Part shown: one piece after another, positions 1 through 10,014 of the stretch
How positions within the stretch are numbered: the first letter of the stretch is position 1
Layout of the letters: the number at the start of each line of letters is the position of its first letter
From: Asparagopsis taxiformis
Lineage: Eukaryota > Rhodophyta > Florideophyceae > Bonnemaisoniales > Bonnemaisoniaceae
Reading direction: 5' to 3'
Assembly (NCBI GenBank): GCA_030407315.1
Contig: JALQPE010000948.1
Location: forward strand, 1 to 31,450
Length of the DNA stretch: 31,450 nt
The notes under the pieces: model-generated
Database searches by the model: none
What the model saw: only the letters and a program-made list of their open reading frames with translations
Told to the model about the DNA's origin: nothing
Made by a program: the position numbers and the translations under genes

Positions 1-2864
1 GGTCAAACCAAGGACACCTGCACTGTGGGATGCAGTGTCATTGCTGTCAACGGATCCGTTGTCCGGTCCCATGTGGACCCTTTAAACAAATGCACCCAAG
101 TGATTTTTCCACAGCGGTTTTTGGGGCAAAGCAGGTCATATACTGAACGAAGCGAGTTCTACAGGTTGAAACAGGTTTGGAGACTGCAGGCGTACCAGTG
201 CCAGGACGCGCCCTCCCATATGGTTCTGTAGTCATCGGCAGTTCCGGAGATGACGACAAAGGAGTACTGCGATCTCTTTGCGGGGCCGAATGATGAAGTT
301 GCAAAGACGCGCTGCTGCTTGTGCCTCGACACGTTTGTGGGGCGAAGCATGCCACTGTGCGGCAAAGTCGTCGGCATCTGGGACGTACCCTCCCATGACG
401 TAGGCGGACTTTACCACGGTGACGGAAATGTCCATGTCATGTATTGGAGGGCCTTCTGCCGTGGCGCGCAGTCTAGCGAGGGTGAGGAACGCTTGTGCAG
501 CTGTGTCACCGAGTTGCTGGAATAGCGTTATGGTGCCAGACGGGAACGAGGAGTTGTGCAGAGGCAAAGAGTGGCAGGATCGGGCTGTCCGTCGATATCT
601 GCAACGAGGAGGGTTGCATCGGGCAGCAGGGAGGCAAAGTCGTGCAGTGCAACGGTGAATCCGTCGCGAACGAGTACTGCACCGTCTGTGGGCGATATCA
701 TCCGTGGGTTTCCCAATGTGTTCGATGGGGTGTGACGAGTTGGAGTGGCCAAGGAGAATTCCATGTGGCGAATAGTCTCTTCCATGGCTGTGGAGCGCCT
801 TCGAGAGGTTTTCCTATAACTCTGTTTGAACAGAAGATGCGAGTGTTCGTAGGGCCTGCATCAATGTGTTCCAGGGCGCCATATCTCTGCAAGTCACCGG
901 GAAGATGGTCAAGATGGAACTTGAAAGTTTTGAGACCTGTGGTGTGGAATGGGCCGAGGGTGGAGAGCATTGATTGTTTGAAATAGGAAATGGAGTTCTG
1001 GAGGCTTTCTAGTTCGGCGGCAGTCCAGTGCTTGATGCGACCCGCGTTTTCATGACCCATGCGACGAGGTCAGAGTATTGCGTGCAGATGGAAGTGAGGG
1101 GGGCTGTATCTACTTCGTCACAGCATGTGTCAATGAATGCTGCGATGAAAGGGAACACCATGTCGACATGGTGATAGTCTTTGGCTACGAGCATGCCGCG
1201 TATGCCGTCCTCCGTGAAGAGGCCGTTCAAATTGGTGCCCTTCTCACCCTTGGAGAAGTCTACATGAAGACCGGTGATGTAGTAGTCGCGTTCGATAGCG
1301 GACAGAATGCTGTTTGAGCCGGCGAGGATGGATTTTTCACCTTCTTGAAGGTGCGAGGTGTCCCGGAATGGGAGGCAGTGGTGGTGGTGAGGTCTGGGGA
1401 GCTGAGGCGGTGGACAATGCACTGTTTGATGAGCTTTGAGATGCCGAGGTGGAGATTGTGCAGAGGCTCGAAGGAGAAAATTTGTAGGGGTCTAGGGGAC
1501 TGTTGGTGGGTAAAGAGCGGTCGATTCGAGGACAGAGTGTTGTTCGAGGAGGGAGAGAGCTTCGAGCGGAGCAGTTGTATGCTCCTGAGCGCTCTCTTGG
1601 CGTGCAGAGCGTGTATCATCGAGGGAGCGGGGCTGGTGTGGCGCGGTGGATTCAAGTTGAGTGGCGGGGATGTAGCAGCGGTGGCAGGGATGTGTGGTGG
1701 TAGTGCTGTTTCGAGTGCATGACAGCTCTTTGGCCTCTGGAAAGTCGCAGCCATAATTGGCTAGGATGGGAAAGCATTGGCGGGCAGTTGCAGTGGAGTC
1801 TGTGCAGGGGAACCCGAAGAGAACGCGGTGGATAGGGACGAAAACACTTTTTCGAGTGCTTTATGAAGAATATCAATTTTGCGAGCGCGACTAGCAGAAC
1901 TAGAGGTTGTCGGCATTTCATCACCGAACAAGGCGTTGGACGAAGGGTTAACAATGTACGGAAGATACCCGACGATGGTGAGGCCGGTACGGATGCAGTG
2001 GCGACGGAGGGGGGCGGAGAAGTTGAGCAGTGTGACGTGTATGGGGTATGAGACGATTGCGGAGCTCTTGAGGCTTGTGCTGCTCTTGTAGGAGTACACT
2101 TGGAGGAGGCCGGCAAAGGAGGAAGCGGTGGGATCATTTTCCTCTGCCCATACGACCTGTGGATCTTCCGAGAGCTGCACGCGCTGTCTAGTAACCTGGT
2201 GCAGCGTTTTTCGCGAATTCTGTGTGTAGGGGATGAGAAAATATTGCGGTGCCGTCTGGGGCGGTCTGTGGGGAGGGGTGGAAGAGAGTATTTTGGTCGT
2301 TAGCCAGTGCTAACTGCCTGCGGAGCATGTCGACTGGGTCGCGGAGGTACAGCTGTGCCGAGTACTTACCAGTTTTGTCTGGAATGATGTGGCTCTTGTA
2401 ACCTTCGGTGCGGAAATGTGTTTCGACCATGGAAGCGGTAACGTGGCGACATTCTTCTACGGTGCGAACGGCGCTGTTGAACTTTTCTAGGGAGAATGCG
2501 GGTCTTGTAGGATGGTGATGACTTCGCTCACGCGGCCAGCGCCGGCCTTGTACTCGAGGGTTGTGAGACTGGCGGCGAGGGATTGCACGAGGAGGTCTGC
2601 GCGGGAGGGGGTTGAGGTTGGTGGCAGTGAAGCGTCACAGGGTGAGTCGCTGGAGGAAGCACGACCAGATTCTGGGTCTGGGGAGCTGGGTTGCGGGGAA
2701 TCATGGTCGCCGTTTCGAGCAGGCTCATGGGTGACGGCAGGGACACGAGCGTTGTTGAAATGTTGGGGAGAGGGGTTGAAACGGTAGCGACACGTTCGCT
2801 CATGCAGCGCGAGCGCATAAGCATCTACGCAGTAGTAGAAGCATCCTTCATACTTGCATTCCAT
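1..2864 (-). pseudogene. Decayed transposon-type zinc-finger protein gene, runs off the left edge
   Basis: Successive minus-strand reading frames give one continuous protein-like story broken by frameshifts and stops. From the ATG at 2864 it begins MECKYEGC and forms a C-x4-C-x12-H-x3-C zinc-finger-like motif. A proline/serine-rich linker follows. Then come a conserved block near 2430-2190 (ETHFRTEGYKSHIIPDKTG), a block near 2100-1900 (YPIHVTLLNF, TIVGYLPYIV), SFEPLHNLHLGISKL near 1470-1430, and ITGLHVDFSKGEKGTN with GLFTEDGIRGMLVAKD near 1275-1180. Further on are FKFHLDHLPGDLQRYGALEH near 930-870 and QRVFATSSFGPAKRSQYSF near 310-250. These blocks look like a dispersed transposon-type family comparable in layout to fungal KDZ/Plavaka-like elements; I cannot name the family for certain. 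At least six frame changes make it non-functional. The 3' end lies outside the window. Confidence 0.6.
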
Positions 2865-3466
2865 GTCGAGTTTTGACGCAAAAGGGAGATTGCGAGCTGA
2901 ACAGGGGAGACTGTGCCGTCCAGATGCGACCAATTTTATTTTGTGTGGTGCTTTCGAGACTTGGAATGTAACGTGTTCGTTCGTAGTTTTGTGGGTAGTA
3001 GTTTTGTGCTCACTCCAGCTGACATCCCAACGGTGGAATTTAACCGAGAGTTCAATCATTTCCAACTGTTACATCACATTGCGTGCTGGCAACGTGTGCA
3101 TGGAAGGACGAACGACTGCCTTGGGACATGAATTTTCAATTAATTCATTTGTAATAATAAACTTTTTTATTTCTGAACTTCGTGGAATCTGAATGTGCTT
3201 TACAGCGGATATGCCACGGATCATGTAAGGAAAGCAAATGGATTCTCATATATATGATTATATGTTTATATTCGTTGTTCTCGATCCGGATCTCATTGTT
3301 CGGGGAATCAGAGACCATGGCTTGGGCCATACTCAATCTCACTGCCGGCGATGATTTCGAGTATGCACAGGAAGACTTAAGCGGACGCAGAAAGCAGTCC
3401 GGTCGACGCCGCAGGCTCCACTCCGCCCTCATCACACGACTGATATTCTTTGACCGACTTTGCTTT
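2865..3466. other. No gene seen
   Basis: This stretch lies upstream of the decayed zinc-finger gene. Short open frames exist on both strands but none shows a recognisable motif. It may contain the former promoter of the pseudogene. Confidence 0.4.
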
Positions 3467-3504
3467 GTACGTGCGCAAATCTTGATCAAGATTCGCGCAC
3501 GTAC
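3467..3504. repeat. 38-bp near-perfect palindrome
   Basis: The sequence from GTACGTGCGC to GCGCACGTAC is its own reverse complement apart from one mismatched pair, with AATCTTGATCAAGATT at the centre. It could extrude as a cruciform or be a joined pair of small inverted repeats. No flanking gene explains it. Confidence 0.85.
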
Positions 3505-3540
3505 CTTCGTTCCATCCTCTACCCTCGAGGGTATGCGTTG

Positions 3541-4000
3541 AGGGAAGGGTGGGTTTTGAGTCTGACTATTTCCGTTAATGCGATATTTTTCATGGGAAGC
3601 CTGTTGACTGATGGTGTGTATTGAGCGGAGGATGGAAGAGAGGTACGTGAAGTTTTGAAAGTATGCTGTGAGGGAAGGTTGATTTTGAGTCTGACTGTTG
3701 TGGTTGATTCCGATGTTGTGTAGATGATGCAGGATTGTTGATGACAGAAGGTAAGTTTCACTGAGCACCAAGACTTGTTTTGCGAAGATATGGACTGCTG
3801 ACTATGATTATTATTCATTGCAAGGTTTTTGGATCATGGTTTGTATTTTGTGTAGGATGGATGATTCAGTCATCCTCTCGGAGAGGTAAGTAAGGGAGTT
3901 TCTAGGATATCTGTCGTGGTAAGCGTTGCTTTTGAATCTGACTGTTGGGGTTGATGTTTTGTATGTGATGCAGGAGTGGTGAAGCAGGAACGGCAGGACT
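3541..4000. repeat. Degenerate tandem repeat, spacing about 107-140 bp
   Basis: The core TTTTGAGTCTGACTGTTG followed by GGTTGAT recurs with tCTGACT at 3561, 3690, about 3797 (weak) and 3937. Associated pieces such as GATGATGCAGGA or GTGATGCAGGA and GAGGATGGA also recur. Copies have diverged by substitution and indel, so open frames that run through them are not evidence of a gene. Confidence 0.6.
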
Positions 4001-4317
4001 GAAGGAGAGTGAAGAAGGGATGTAGGAAGATGGGGAATGAAGCTGTGAGGTGTTTCTGGTATGTGTATATTTTGGGGCATACGATAGAAGTGAGAGTGGG
4101 TTTCAAGTGGTGTAAGATTTTGCTGACCATGTTCGTGTTTGATGTCTTGATGATGTAATGGGCTGGGGTGGTGTCGAGGAAAGCGGGGATGGAATTGGGA
4201 GGAGCGGATTTTGTAATCTAGGTCGTGAGGGTTCTTGCAGTATGTGCGGATGGTGGTGCATGGCGTTCGGATGGTAGGGAGAACGTGATAGTGAGGGAGA
4301 TGGGTGGTCGACGATAT
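4001..4317. other. No gene seen
   Basis: Between the degenerate tandem repeat and the 24-bp array I see only G-rich plus-strand sequence with no recognisable coding motif. Minus-strand open frames here are histidine- and proline-rich, as expected from composition alone. Confidence 0.35.
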
Positions 4318-4435
4318 GCTGACAGGTATTTTGTATTCTGTCTGGATACGTATTTCGTATTCTGGCTGGATACATATTTCCTATTCTAACCGGTATTTAT
4401 TTCCTATTCTGACAGATATGTATTCCCTATTCTAG
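4318..4435. repeat. 24-bp tandem array, about five copies
   Basis: TATTCT occurs at 4334, 4358, 4382, 4405 and 4428, giving a period of 24, 24, 23 and 23. The units read roughly as CTGGATACGTATTTCGTATT with substitutions. Confidence 0.75.
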
Positions 4436-4557
4436 AGAGACGTATTGTATACGAGCAGTTTCCTAAATGAGAGAATAAAATACGGTCCGATATGGGCCCT
4501 GAATTTACCATCCGCTGTAATTTCTTCCCTCCCGGTTTTCGCTGATATATTGTATAC

Positions 4558-4700
4558 TGGATGTCGGGTCCTAGTATTCCGCCAAACGTACTAGAGAAAG
4601 TGGATGTCGGGTCCTAGTATTCCGCCATATGTACTAGAGAAAGTGGATGTCGGGCCCTAGTATTCCGCCATATGTACTAGAGAAAGTGGACGTCCGCATC
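4558..4700. repeat. 43-bp tandem array, three units plus a partial
   Basis: Units start at ATGTCGGG 4561, 4604 and 4647, exactly 43 apart. A partial fourth begins at 4690, where the motif becomes ACGTCCG. Each unit holds TGGATGTCGGGTCCTAG, TATTCCGCCATATG and TACTAGAGAAAG. Copies are nearly identical, so the array is recent. A related divergent array lies at 8350-8512. Confidence 0.9.
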
Positions 4701-4736
4701 CAAAAAATTTTTATTTGTTTTGGACGCGGACGTTCA
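4687..4736. repeat. 19-bp inverted repeat (hairpin) at end of the 43-bp array
   Basis: TGGACGTCCGCATCCAAAA at 4687-4705 pairs with TTTTGGACGCGGACGTTCA at 4718-4736 (17 of 19 positions), with a 12-nt A/T-rich spacer. It may be the terminus of the repeat element or a cruciform-forming site. Confidence 0.8.
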
Positions 4737-5125
4737 TTTGTTCTAGTAAATCTCGGGGCCGACTAGGACCCGTACTAGAGAGACTGGACGTCCGCGTCCA
4801 CTTCCGAAAACACAGACGATTCGAAGAAGAAGAAGTAATCCCCAATGCTCCGCGCCGGTCTGCCAGGCAAAGTCAACCGGCACCTGTCAATGTTCGCCAC
4901 AAGACAGTTGTTCCCATCCCGGTCAAGAAAGATCGTAGGCCGAAGGCAGGGCAACTCGGAATCATGCGGATGAAGACGACAGAAGCTCCCAAGAAGAGAA
5001 CCCTCACACCGGGTCAAAAATTCATCTTGAGCAGATCAACTCCACAGTTGCCGATAACGCCTATTCTGCCGGGAGATCCTGAATATAGTGAGGACGAAGA
5101 CGAAGAAGAATTTTCCGACGGCTAG
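4715..5125 (+). CDS. Hypothetical basic protein with acidic tail
   Basis: This 136-codon frame is open. Its second half looks protein-like: APRRSARQSQPAP, a lysine/proline-rich middle, and an acidic end YSEDEDEEEFSDG. Its first third is translated repeat sequence (DVRVHFRKHRR over TGGACGTCCGCGTCCA) that recurs near 8472-8514, where the frame then ends differently. It could therefore be the surviving 3' exon of an older gene, such as the basic tail of a retroelement polyprotein, onto which repeat DNA has been joined. No start signal or homologue is recognised. Confidence 0.3.
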   Translation: MFWTRTFICSSKSRGRLGPVLERLDVRVHFRKHRRFEEEEVIPNAPRRSARQSQPAPVNVRHKTVVPIPVKKDRRPKAGQLGIMRMKTTEAPKKRTLTPGQKFILSRSTPQLPITPILPGDPEYSEDEDEEEFSDG

Positions 5126-5393
5126 ATAGCTTAACAACTACTACTTTGGTAAACAATTATCGAGAATATAATCATGTCCTTTATCACTTCCAATCTATGA
5201 ACCTAGTATAATGTACTTCCGTTCCATGCTTCAAACTAGATTGTCCATTCCCTCGTGGGTTGGAGCATGATTTCCAGGACGATTCCCTCACATCTCTAGA
5301 CTCGATGGTCTATGCTAGAAATAGCAGAACAATTGGGTATGTACGTGCTTCATCGCCTACTTGCTTCCGGTAATGTGTGGACGTGCACGATAC
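5126..5393. other. Spacer without gene
   Basis: AT-rich spacer between the hypothetical frame and the long repeat array. No motif is recognised. Confidence 0.4.
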
Positions 5394-5540
5394 ACGATCA
5401 ACCTGAAATGGACGTCCGGTGGATGTCCAGCTCAGATGCATTGCTGGCCAGCCCAGAAATTCTACAATTTCGGGCACAAAAAAATATTGCAAAAAACATC
5501 GATTTCAGCGGGTGGATTGTGCCGTACGGCACACCCCCAT

Positions 5541-5574
5541 CTCAAAAACATGTTCACATGTGCATGTTTTTGAG
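5541..5574. repeat. Hairpin, copy 1 (12-bp stem)
   Basis: CTCAAAAACATG pairs perfectly with CATGTTTTTGAG across a 10-nt loop. The same 34 nt recur at 5929-5962 and 6429-6462, conserved while surrounding sequence varies. Confidence 0.85.
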
Positions 5575-5928
5575 AATAGCCCAAATTTTAATTCAAATCA
5601 GGGTGTCGAATTTGGCCACAACGGCCCCAGGAACCGGCCGCCGCCCCGAGTGGGGTTGTCACTGGCTTCTGTAAGCACCAACTGTAAGGCTAAATGGCGT
5701 CTGACGAAGGGTCAATTTCAGGCTCAATACGCCAGGGACAGGTCTTGGTCCTTGTTCCATCATGGTCCCGCCTCACTCTCTCACGACCAACCTGAAATGG
5801 ACGTCCGGTGGATGTCCAGCTCAGATGCACTGCTGGCCAGCCCAGAAATTCTAAAATTTCGGGCACAAAAAAATTGTAAAAAATCAACGATTTGGGCGGG
5901 TCGATTGTGCCGTACGGCACACCCCCAT

Positions 5929-5962
5929 CTCAAAAACATGTTCACATGTGCATGTTTTTGAG
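5929..5962. repeat. Hairpin, copy 2 (12-bp stem)
   Basis: Same stem and loop as at 5541, in the second long repeat unit. Confidence 0.85.
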
Positions 5963-6428
5963 AATAGCCCAAATTTTAATTCAAATCAGGGTGTCTAATT
6001 TGGCCAGAACGGCCCCAGGAACCGGCCGCCGCCCCGAGTGGGGCCATCACTGGCTTCTGTAAGCACAAACTGTAAGCCAAAATCGCGTCTTACGAGGGTT
6101 CGATTCCAGGCTTTAAGCCTAAGTTATGCTAGGTACGCATCTTCTTCCGTGTTTCATCATGGTCCCGCCTTACACCTTCACGACAAACACTACTCACCTA
6201 TCACGTTACTCATATTCCGTGTACTTTGTATTACTAGTGAACCCGCTGGCTTAGTTTCTGCAATGCGTCGATGTAGGCAGCACACGACCAACCTGAAATG
6301 GACGTCCGGTGGATGTCCAGCTCAGATGCACTGCTGGCCAGCCCAGAAATTCTAAAATTTCGGGCAAAAAAAATCTTGCAAAAATCAACGATTTGGGCGG
6401 TCGATTGTGCCGTACGGCACACCCCCAT

Positions 6429-6462
6429 CTCAAAAACATGTTCACATGTGCATGTTTTTGAG
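6429..6462. repeat. Hairpin, copy 3 (12-bp stem)
   Basis: Same stem and loop as at 5541, in the third long repeat unit. Confidence 0.85.
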
Positions 6463-6941
6463 AATAGCCCAAACTTTAATTCAAATCAAGGTGTCTAATT
6501 TGGCCACAACGGCCCCAGGAACCGGCCGTCGGCCCCGATCGGGGGCTATCACTGGCGTCTGTAAGCACCAACTGTAAGCCGGAACCGGCCACCGCCCCGA
6601 TCGGGGCTATCACTGGCTTCTACAAGCACCAACTGTATGGCTAAATGGCGTCTCACGAAGGGTCGATTTCAGGCTCAATACGCCAGGGACAGGTCTTGGT
6701 CCTTGTTTCATCATGGTCCCGCCCCACTCTCTCACGACCAACCTGAAATGGACGTCCGGTGGATGTCCAGCTCGATTGCGTTGCTGGCCAGCCCAGAAAT
6801 TCTAAAATTTACGAAAAAATCAATTTGGTGGCCCAGCATCTCCTGTGCCGAAAATTCCCGCACTCACTTCTGATATACGTCTAGACGTGTTTCGCACTTG
6901 TACGCATCAGGGAAGGCGTCACGGAAGGTTGAGACTCAGTC

Positions 6942-7000
6942 TCAGACAACGCGGTACACAAGTAGCATAGCCTATGCTACTTGTGTACCGCGTCGTCTGA
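6942..7000. repeat. 59-bp palindrome
   Basis: Two 22-bp arms (6949-6970 and 6972-6993) are perfectly complementary with a single central base. With one mismatch the arms extend to 29 bp (TCAGACA at the left, CGTCTGA at the right). It contains ACGCGGTACACAAGTAGCAT in the left arm. It lies just outside the long repeat array. Confidence 0.9.
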
Positions 7001-7157
7001 AATAGCGAGTAGTGTTTGTTGTATAGTTGTGGAGTATGCGTCTGGTGGTTTGTAAAGCTTGCAGAACGGGATAGGGATGTGGGTGGCCCTATTTTATGAA
7101 TACATGAATACAAATATTCAGGGTTGACAAAGCGGAAAGGCATACGCTCATACATGT

Positions 7158-8180
7158 TTGAGATTGCATAGTGGAGAAAATATTTACATCGAAATTTACA
7201 TGGAGCTGATGGAGGTTTTAAGGATGATGTATGGGAGGAAGAAATTCTTCTTTGGTATGAGGATGTGTTCTGTAGGGGGGGGGGGTTGGATGGAATCTTG
7301 GGATGGTACAGGGGGAGGTGGAAATGTACGGAGTGCGGGTTTAGACTGGAATGTGATTCGGAGAGGAGTGCTGACGAGCATATTATGGGGATTAGAGAGA
7401 CGCTGCGGGGTGTTGGGGGTAGTGAGGGCGGAGGAGGTGTTTAGGTGGGACCGTAGGAGGCTGTGGTTGAAGGCGCCGAGAGGAGGGGGTTTTAGGAAAG
7501 TGAGGAGAAAGAGGGGGAGGGGGGTGGCATCTGTTCTGGCTGTGGTGAGTGGGGATGTGATGGAGAAGAAGGGGGTTATTGTATTTGGGGAGGGAGGGGA
7601 GTGGGAGGAAGGGTGCGAAGTGGGGGGTTCACCCTTATCAAGTTGATATGTGGCTCAGAGAGAGGATGTTTCTGAGGAGACGGCGGGGGAGCGGGAGTGT
7701 GGGCCGGTGGTGGTGCTGTATACCGTATCTAAGATGCGGATGGCGTGGGGGGCATGGAGCAGCTGAGGGAGGGAGGGGATGGAGCAGGTCGGGCACGGGA
7801 TGGGGAGTGAGAGGTTTTCGAAGAGTAAGCTGCAGGGGAAGTTTGTGGAGAGGGCGAAGGAGAGGGGTTGAAGGTAGAGGAGAGAGATATTGAAGAACAA
7901 TACGTTGCAAAGGTGATGGGGGAGAGCATGGTCGAGGAGTTAGGGGTGTTTTTCCTTATTCTGAGGTAGTATGAGGACTGGTTATACGAAATCTGTACGG
8001 TAAAGCCGAAAAGTAGGTATGGAATGGAGGTGTGCACCGTGGAAGCGGGGACAGGTAGCTGAAAATGCGCGCTAGAGTGGTATTGGGGGTTTTGAGGTAC
8101 AGTACGGGGGAGGTGAGCACCAACAGGAAGGGGGTGTGAGCGAGAGGATGAAAAAATTAAAGACGAAATTGGAGTCGACC
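7158..8180. other. Purine-skewed low-complexity tract, no gene supported
   Basis: The plus strand is strongly G-rich for about a kilobase, including a run of 11 G at 7275-7285. This leaves several open frames: Gly/Arg-rich on plus, Pro/Ser/His-rich on minus. None shows a domain or motif I recognise. It may be a decayed transposon copy, since the compositional skew resembles that of the decayed zinc-finger gene at the left edge, but no conserved block can be matched. Confidence 0.5.
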
Positions 8181-8349
8181 GACAAGGAAAATTAGAGTGG
8201 TCGCCGTGATGGATGCGGACATCCATGTCGAGCACGGCGGCAGAAATTTCTGGGGTCGAAATTTTTGAATTTCTGAACCGGCGCCCGTCCTAGGCGGACA
8301 TAGACATGGTGGAAGTCCATCCCGAGGAGGACATCCGTGGTACTAGAAA

Positions 8350-8512
8350 CAATGAATGTCGTCCTAGTAATACTAGACGTACTAGACCGCATGGACGTCC
8401 GGTTCTAGGCGGACATCCAAAAATACTGGACAACATGGACGTCCGCCTAGTAATACTAGGTGTACTAGAGGTTGTGGACGTCCGCGTCCATTTCCGAGAA
8501 CACAGACGAAGG
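8350..8512. repeat. TGGACGTCC/CTAG repeat array, related to the one at 4558-4700
   Basis: TGGACGTCC-type motifs recur at 8392, 8436 and 8475, with a TGAATGTCGTCC relative at 8353, at spacings of 39-44. They alternate with CTAGTAATACTAG and GTACTAGA, the same building blocks as in the 43-bp array. The final stretch, GTGGACGTCCGCGTCCA followed by TTTCCGAGAACACAGACGA, closely repeats 4787-4816, so the two arrays bracket a 3.7-kb segment. Confidence 0.8.
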
Positions 8513-8559
8513 CATTTCTGACCCTTATGCGGGGACTGAAGTGATGCCAAGTTATTACT

Positions 8560-10014
8560 ATAACCACCCACGGCCGCGGCCTGCGCGCGATTCTGTCATC
8601 CCCTCGGGTGTTTCGTATTTCACCCCCACTGTGGTGCAATTTAAGTTGGTCGATGGAACCGATGCGAGCGCGCGCGTTTACGTTAGTCCGCAAGCATCCG
8701 TTTGAGTTAGTTTAGTAAGCGAGCGTACGCGTGGCGCCTTGATTACGTGTCACGGAGCGTCAAAGCGAGCGCGTGCGCGCGTACGTTGCCACGAAACCGC
8801 GAGCCGCGCCACGTGTAGCGATTTCCGCGAATTTCCCTTTACTTCCCTTTTTTGGGTTTTTTATGACGAAAGTCTTTTTCCCAAAATATTTCCCTTTTTG
8901 CGTGCGAGCGTGCGGCCGCCGCCGGCCGGCCACACAAGGACAGCCTGTCCCAAGTAAGTTAGCTATTAGTGGTCGCATGGCTTCGCACCCTACCAATAAA
9001 CCGTCAGCACTTTCGCAGCTACGAGTTAAACGTTGAGCGCGTTGCGAGGACCGATTGCGTTACAACGTTGCGTGCGGATTGCTCACGATCGCCGACGTAC
9101 GTGCGCGCGCGCCGCGTTTACCGACCGTCGAATTGCGTCGCACCGCGAGACCGCGCGTTGCGTCGCATACCGCTAGGCCAGGGATTTACGACCCCTGCGT
9201 GGATCGTGTTGAGCTCGAGTTTACTCGGTGATCTCACCCTGAGATCACGGCTTGCGCCGGCCCGCGAATCCCGTGTTGCGATCGACCCTGCGCGTTCCGC
9301 TGTTGTACCACCCGATCGCCTCCGCGACCGAGCGACGTGCGAAACGCAAGTTCACGAGCGCGTTACGGTTCAACACGCCCTGACAAGGCAAGCGATTCTA
9401 GAACTCTCTTAGTGACCGCCATCCCGGCTGGTCCTACAACTGGTCTCTCGACCTAGAATTGCGCGAACCGACGGGCGAACTCAGCGAAGAACAGAAACTC
9501 CGCTTGGGGAAACACGGGACGCCAAACCTATCGCTTAGTCTAATTCTTCTTTTATCCGTTCGTCGTGCGCGACAGCGAGGGCGATTGACGCGTGCGCGCG
9601 TATCGCTATCCCGGAAGCGGTGCTATAGCCTCTCTGGTTTGTATAACTACCCCATCTGTACTACGACGGTTCGCAGCGCGGAACGACGCGATCGAAGACG
9701 CAGCGCGTGCGCGCGCTAGTTCGCAACCCTAACGCGGGTTCGGCGGTGCCGAAAATATTGGGTTCGCGGACGATCGAGACCCGTCTTTGCGCGTTCCGAG
9801 CGAGGAAGAAGCCCTCCTGCGAGCGAACTCGTCCCCCTCACCCCTACTACGCGCGCCCGATACGCAGACAATTTTCGGGAAGCGCTTCCCTTTTTACTTG
9901 CCAATTTTTCGACGCGCCGACGCGAGATTTTGACGCGCGCCGAATTCCCCTTTCTCCCTTCCCATCATCCCTTTTTCCCTTTTCCCTAGGCGACGATCGA
10001 ACGCGACCGCGCCG
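8560..10014. other. GC-rich leader of the retrotransposon (5' LTR and UTR expected here)
   Basis: No supported gene. Composition matches the element. A 5' LTR and tRNA primer-binding site should lie here. One weak candidate is ...CCTACA-AC-TGGTCTCTCGACC at about 9432-9450, where TGG would start the primer site, but I cannot match it to a tRNA or to a second LTR. Short frames are composition artefacts. Confidence 0.4.

Larger units (their letters stand above)
5394..6840. repeat. Long tandem repeat, three full units and one partial (about 390-500 bp)
   Basis: Units begin with ACGA[CT]CAACCTGAAATGG at 5394, 5783, 6284 and 6734. Each carries TGGACGTCCGGTGGATGTCC, then GCCAGCCCAGAAATTCTA, then the 16-bp palindrome TGTGCCGTACGGCACA in the first three. 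A 34-nt hairpin and GGCCCCAGGAACCGGCCG follow. Several units also carry CACTGGCTTCTGTAAGCAC and a CAGGGACAGGTCTTGGTCC block. Copies are similar but differ by indels, and unit 4 degenerates after about 80 bp. The reading frames inside are by-products of the repeat. Confidence 0.85.

Noticed and set aside
3145..3771. 208-codon minus-strand frame
   Set aside because: It runs through the palindrome and degenerate tandem repeats and has no conserved block.
5419..5961. 180-codon frame across the long repeats
   Set aside because: It is translated repeat DNA; the same peptide pieces recur in each unit in differing frames.
5394..6840. CRISPR-like repeat array
   Set aside because: Units are 390-500 bp with no regular short spacers, and the host is eukaryotic.
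7158..8235. Several open frames up to 168 codons on both strands
   Set aside because: Low-complexity composition, overlapping frames on both strands and no motif.
8739..9720. Open frames in the retrotransposon leader
   Set aside because: CG-rich DNA has few stop codons; sequences are Arg/Ala-rich without domains.
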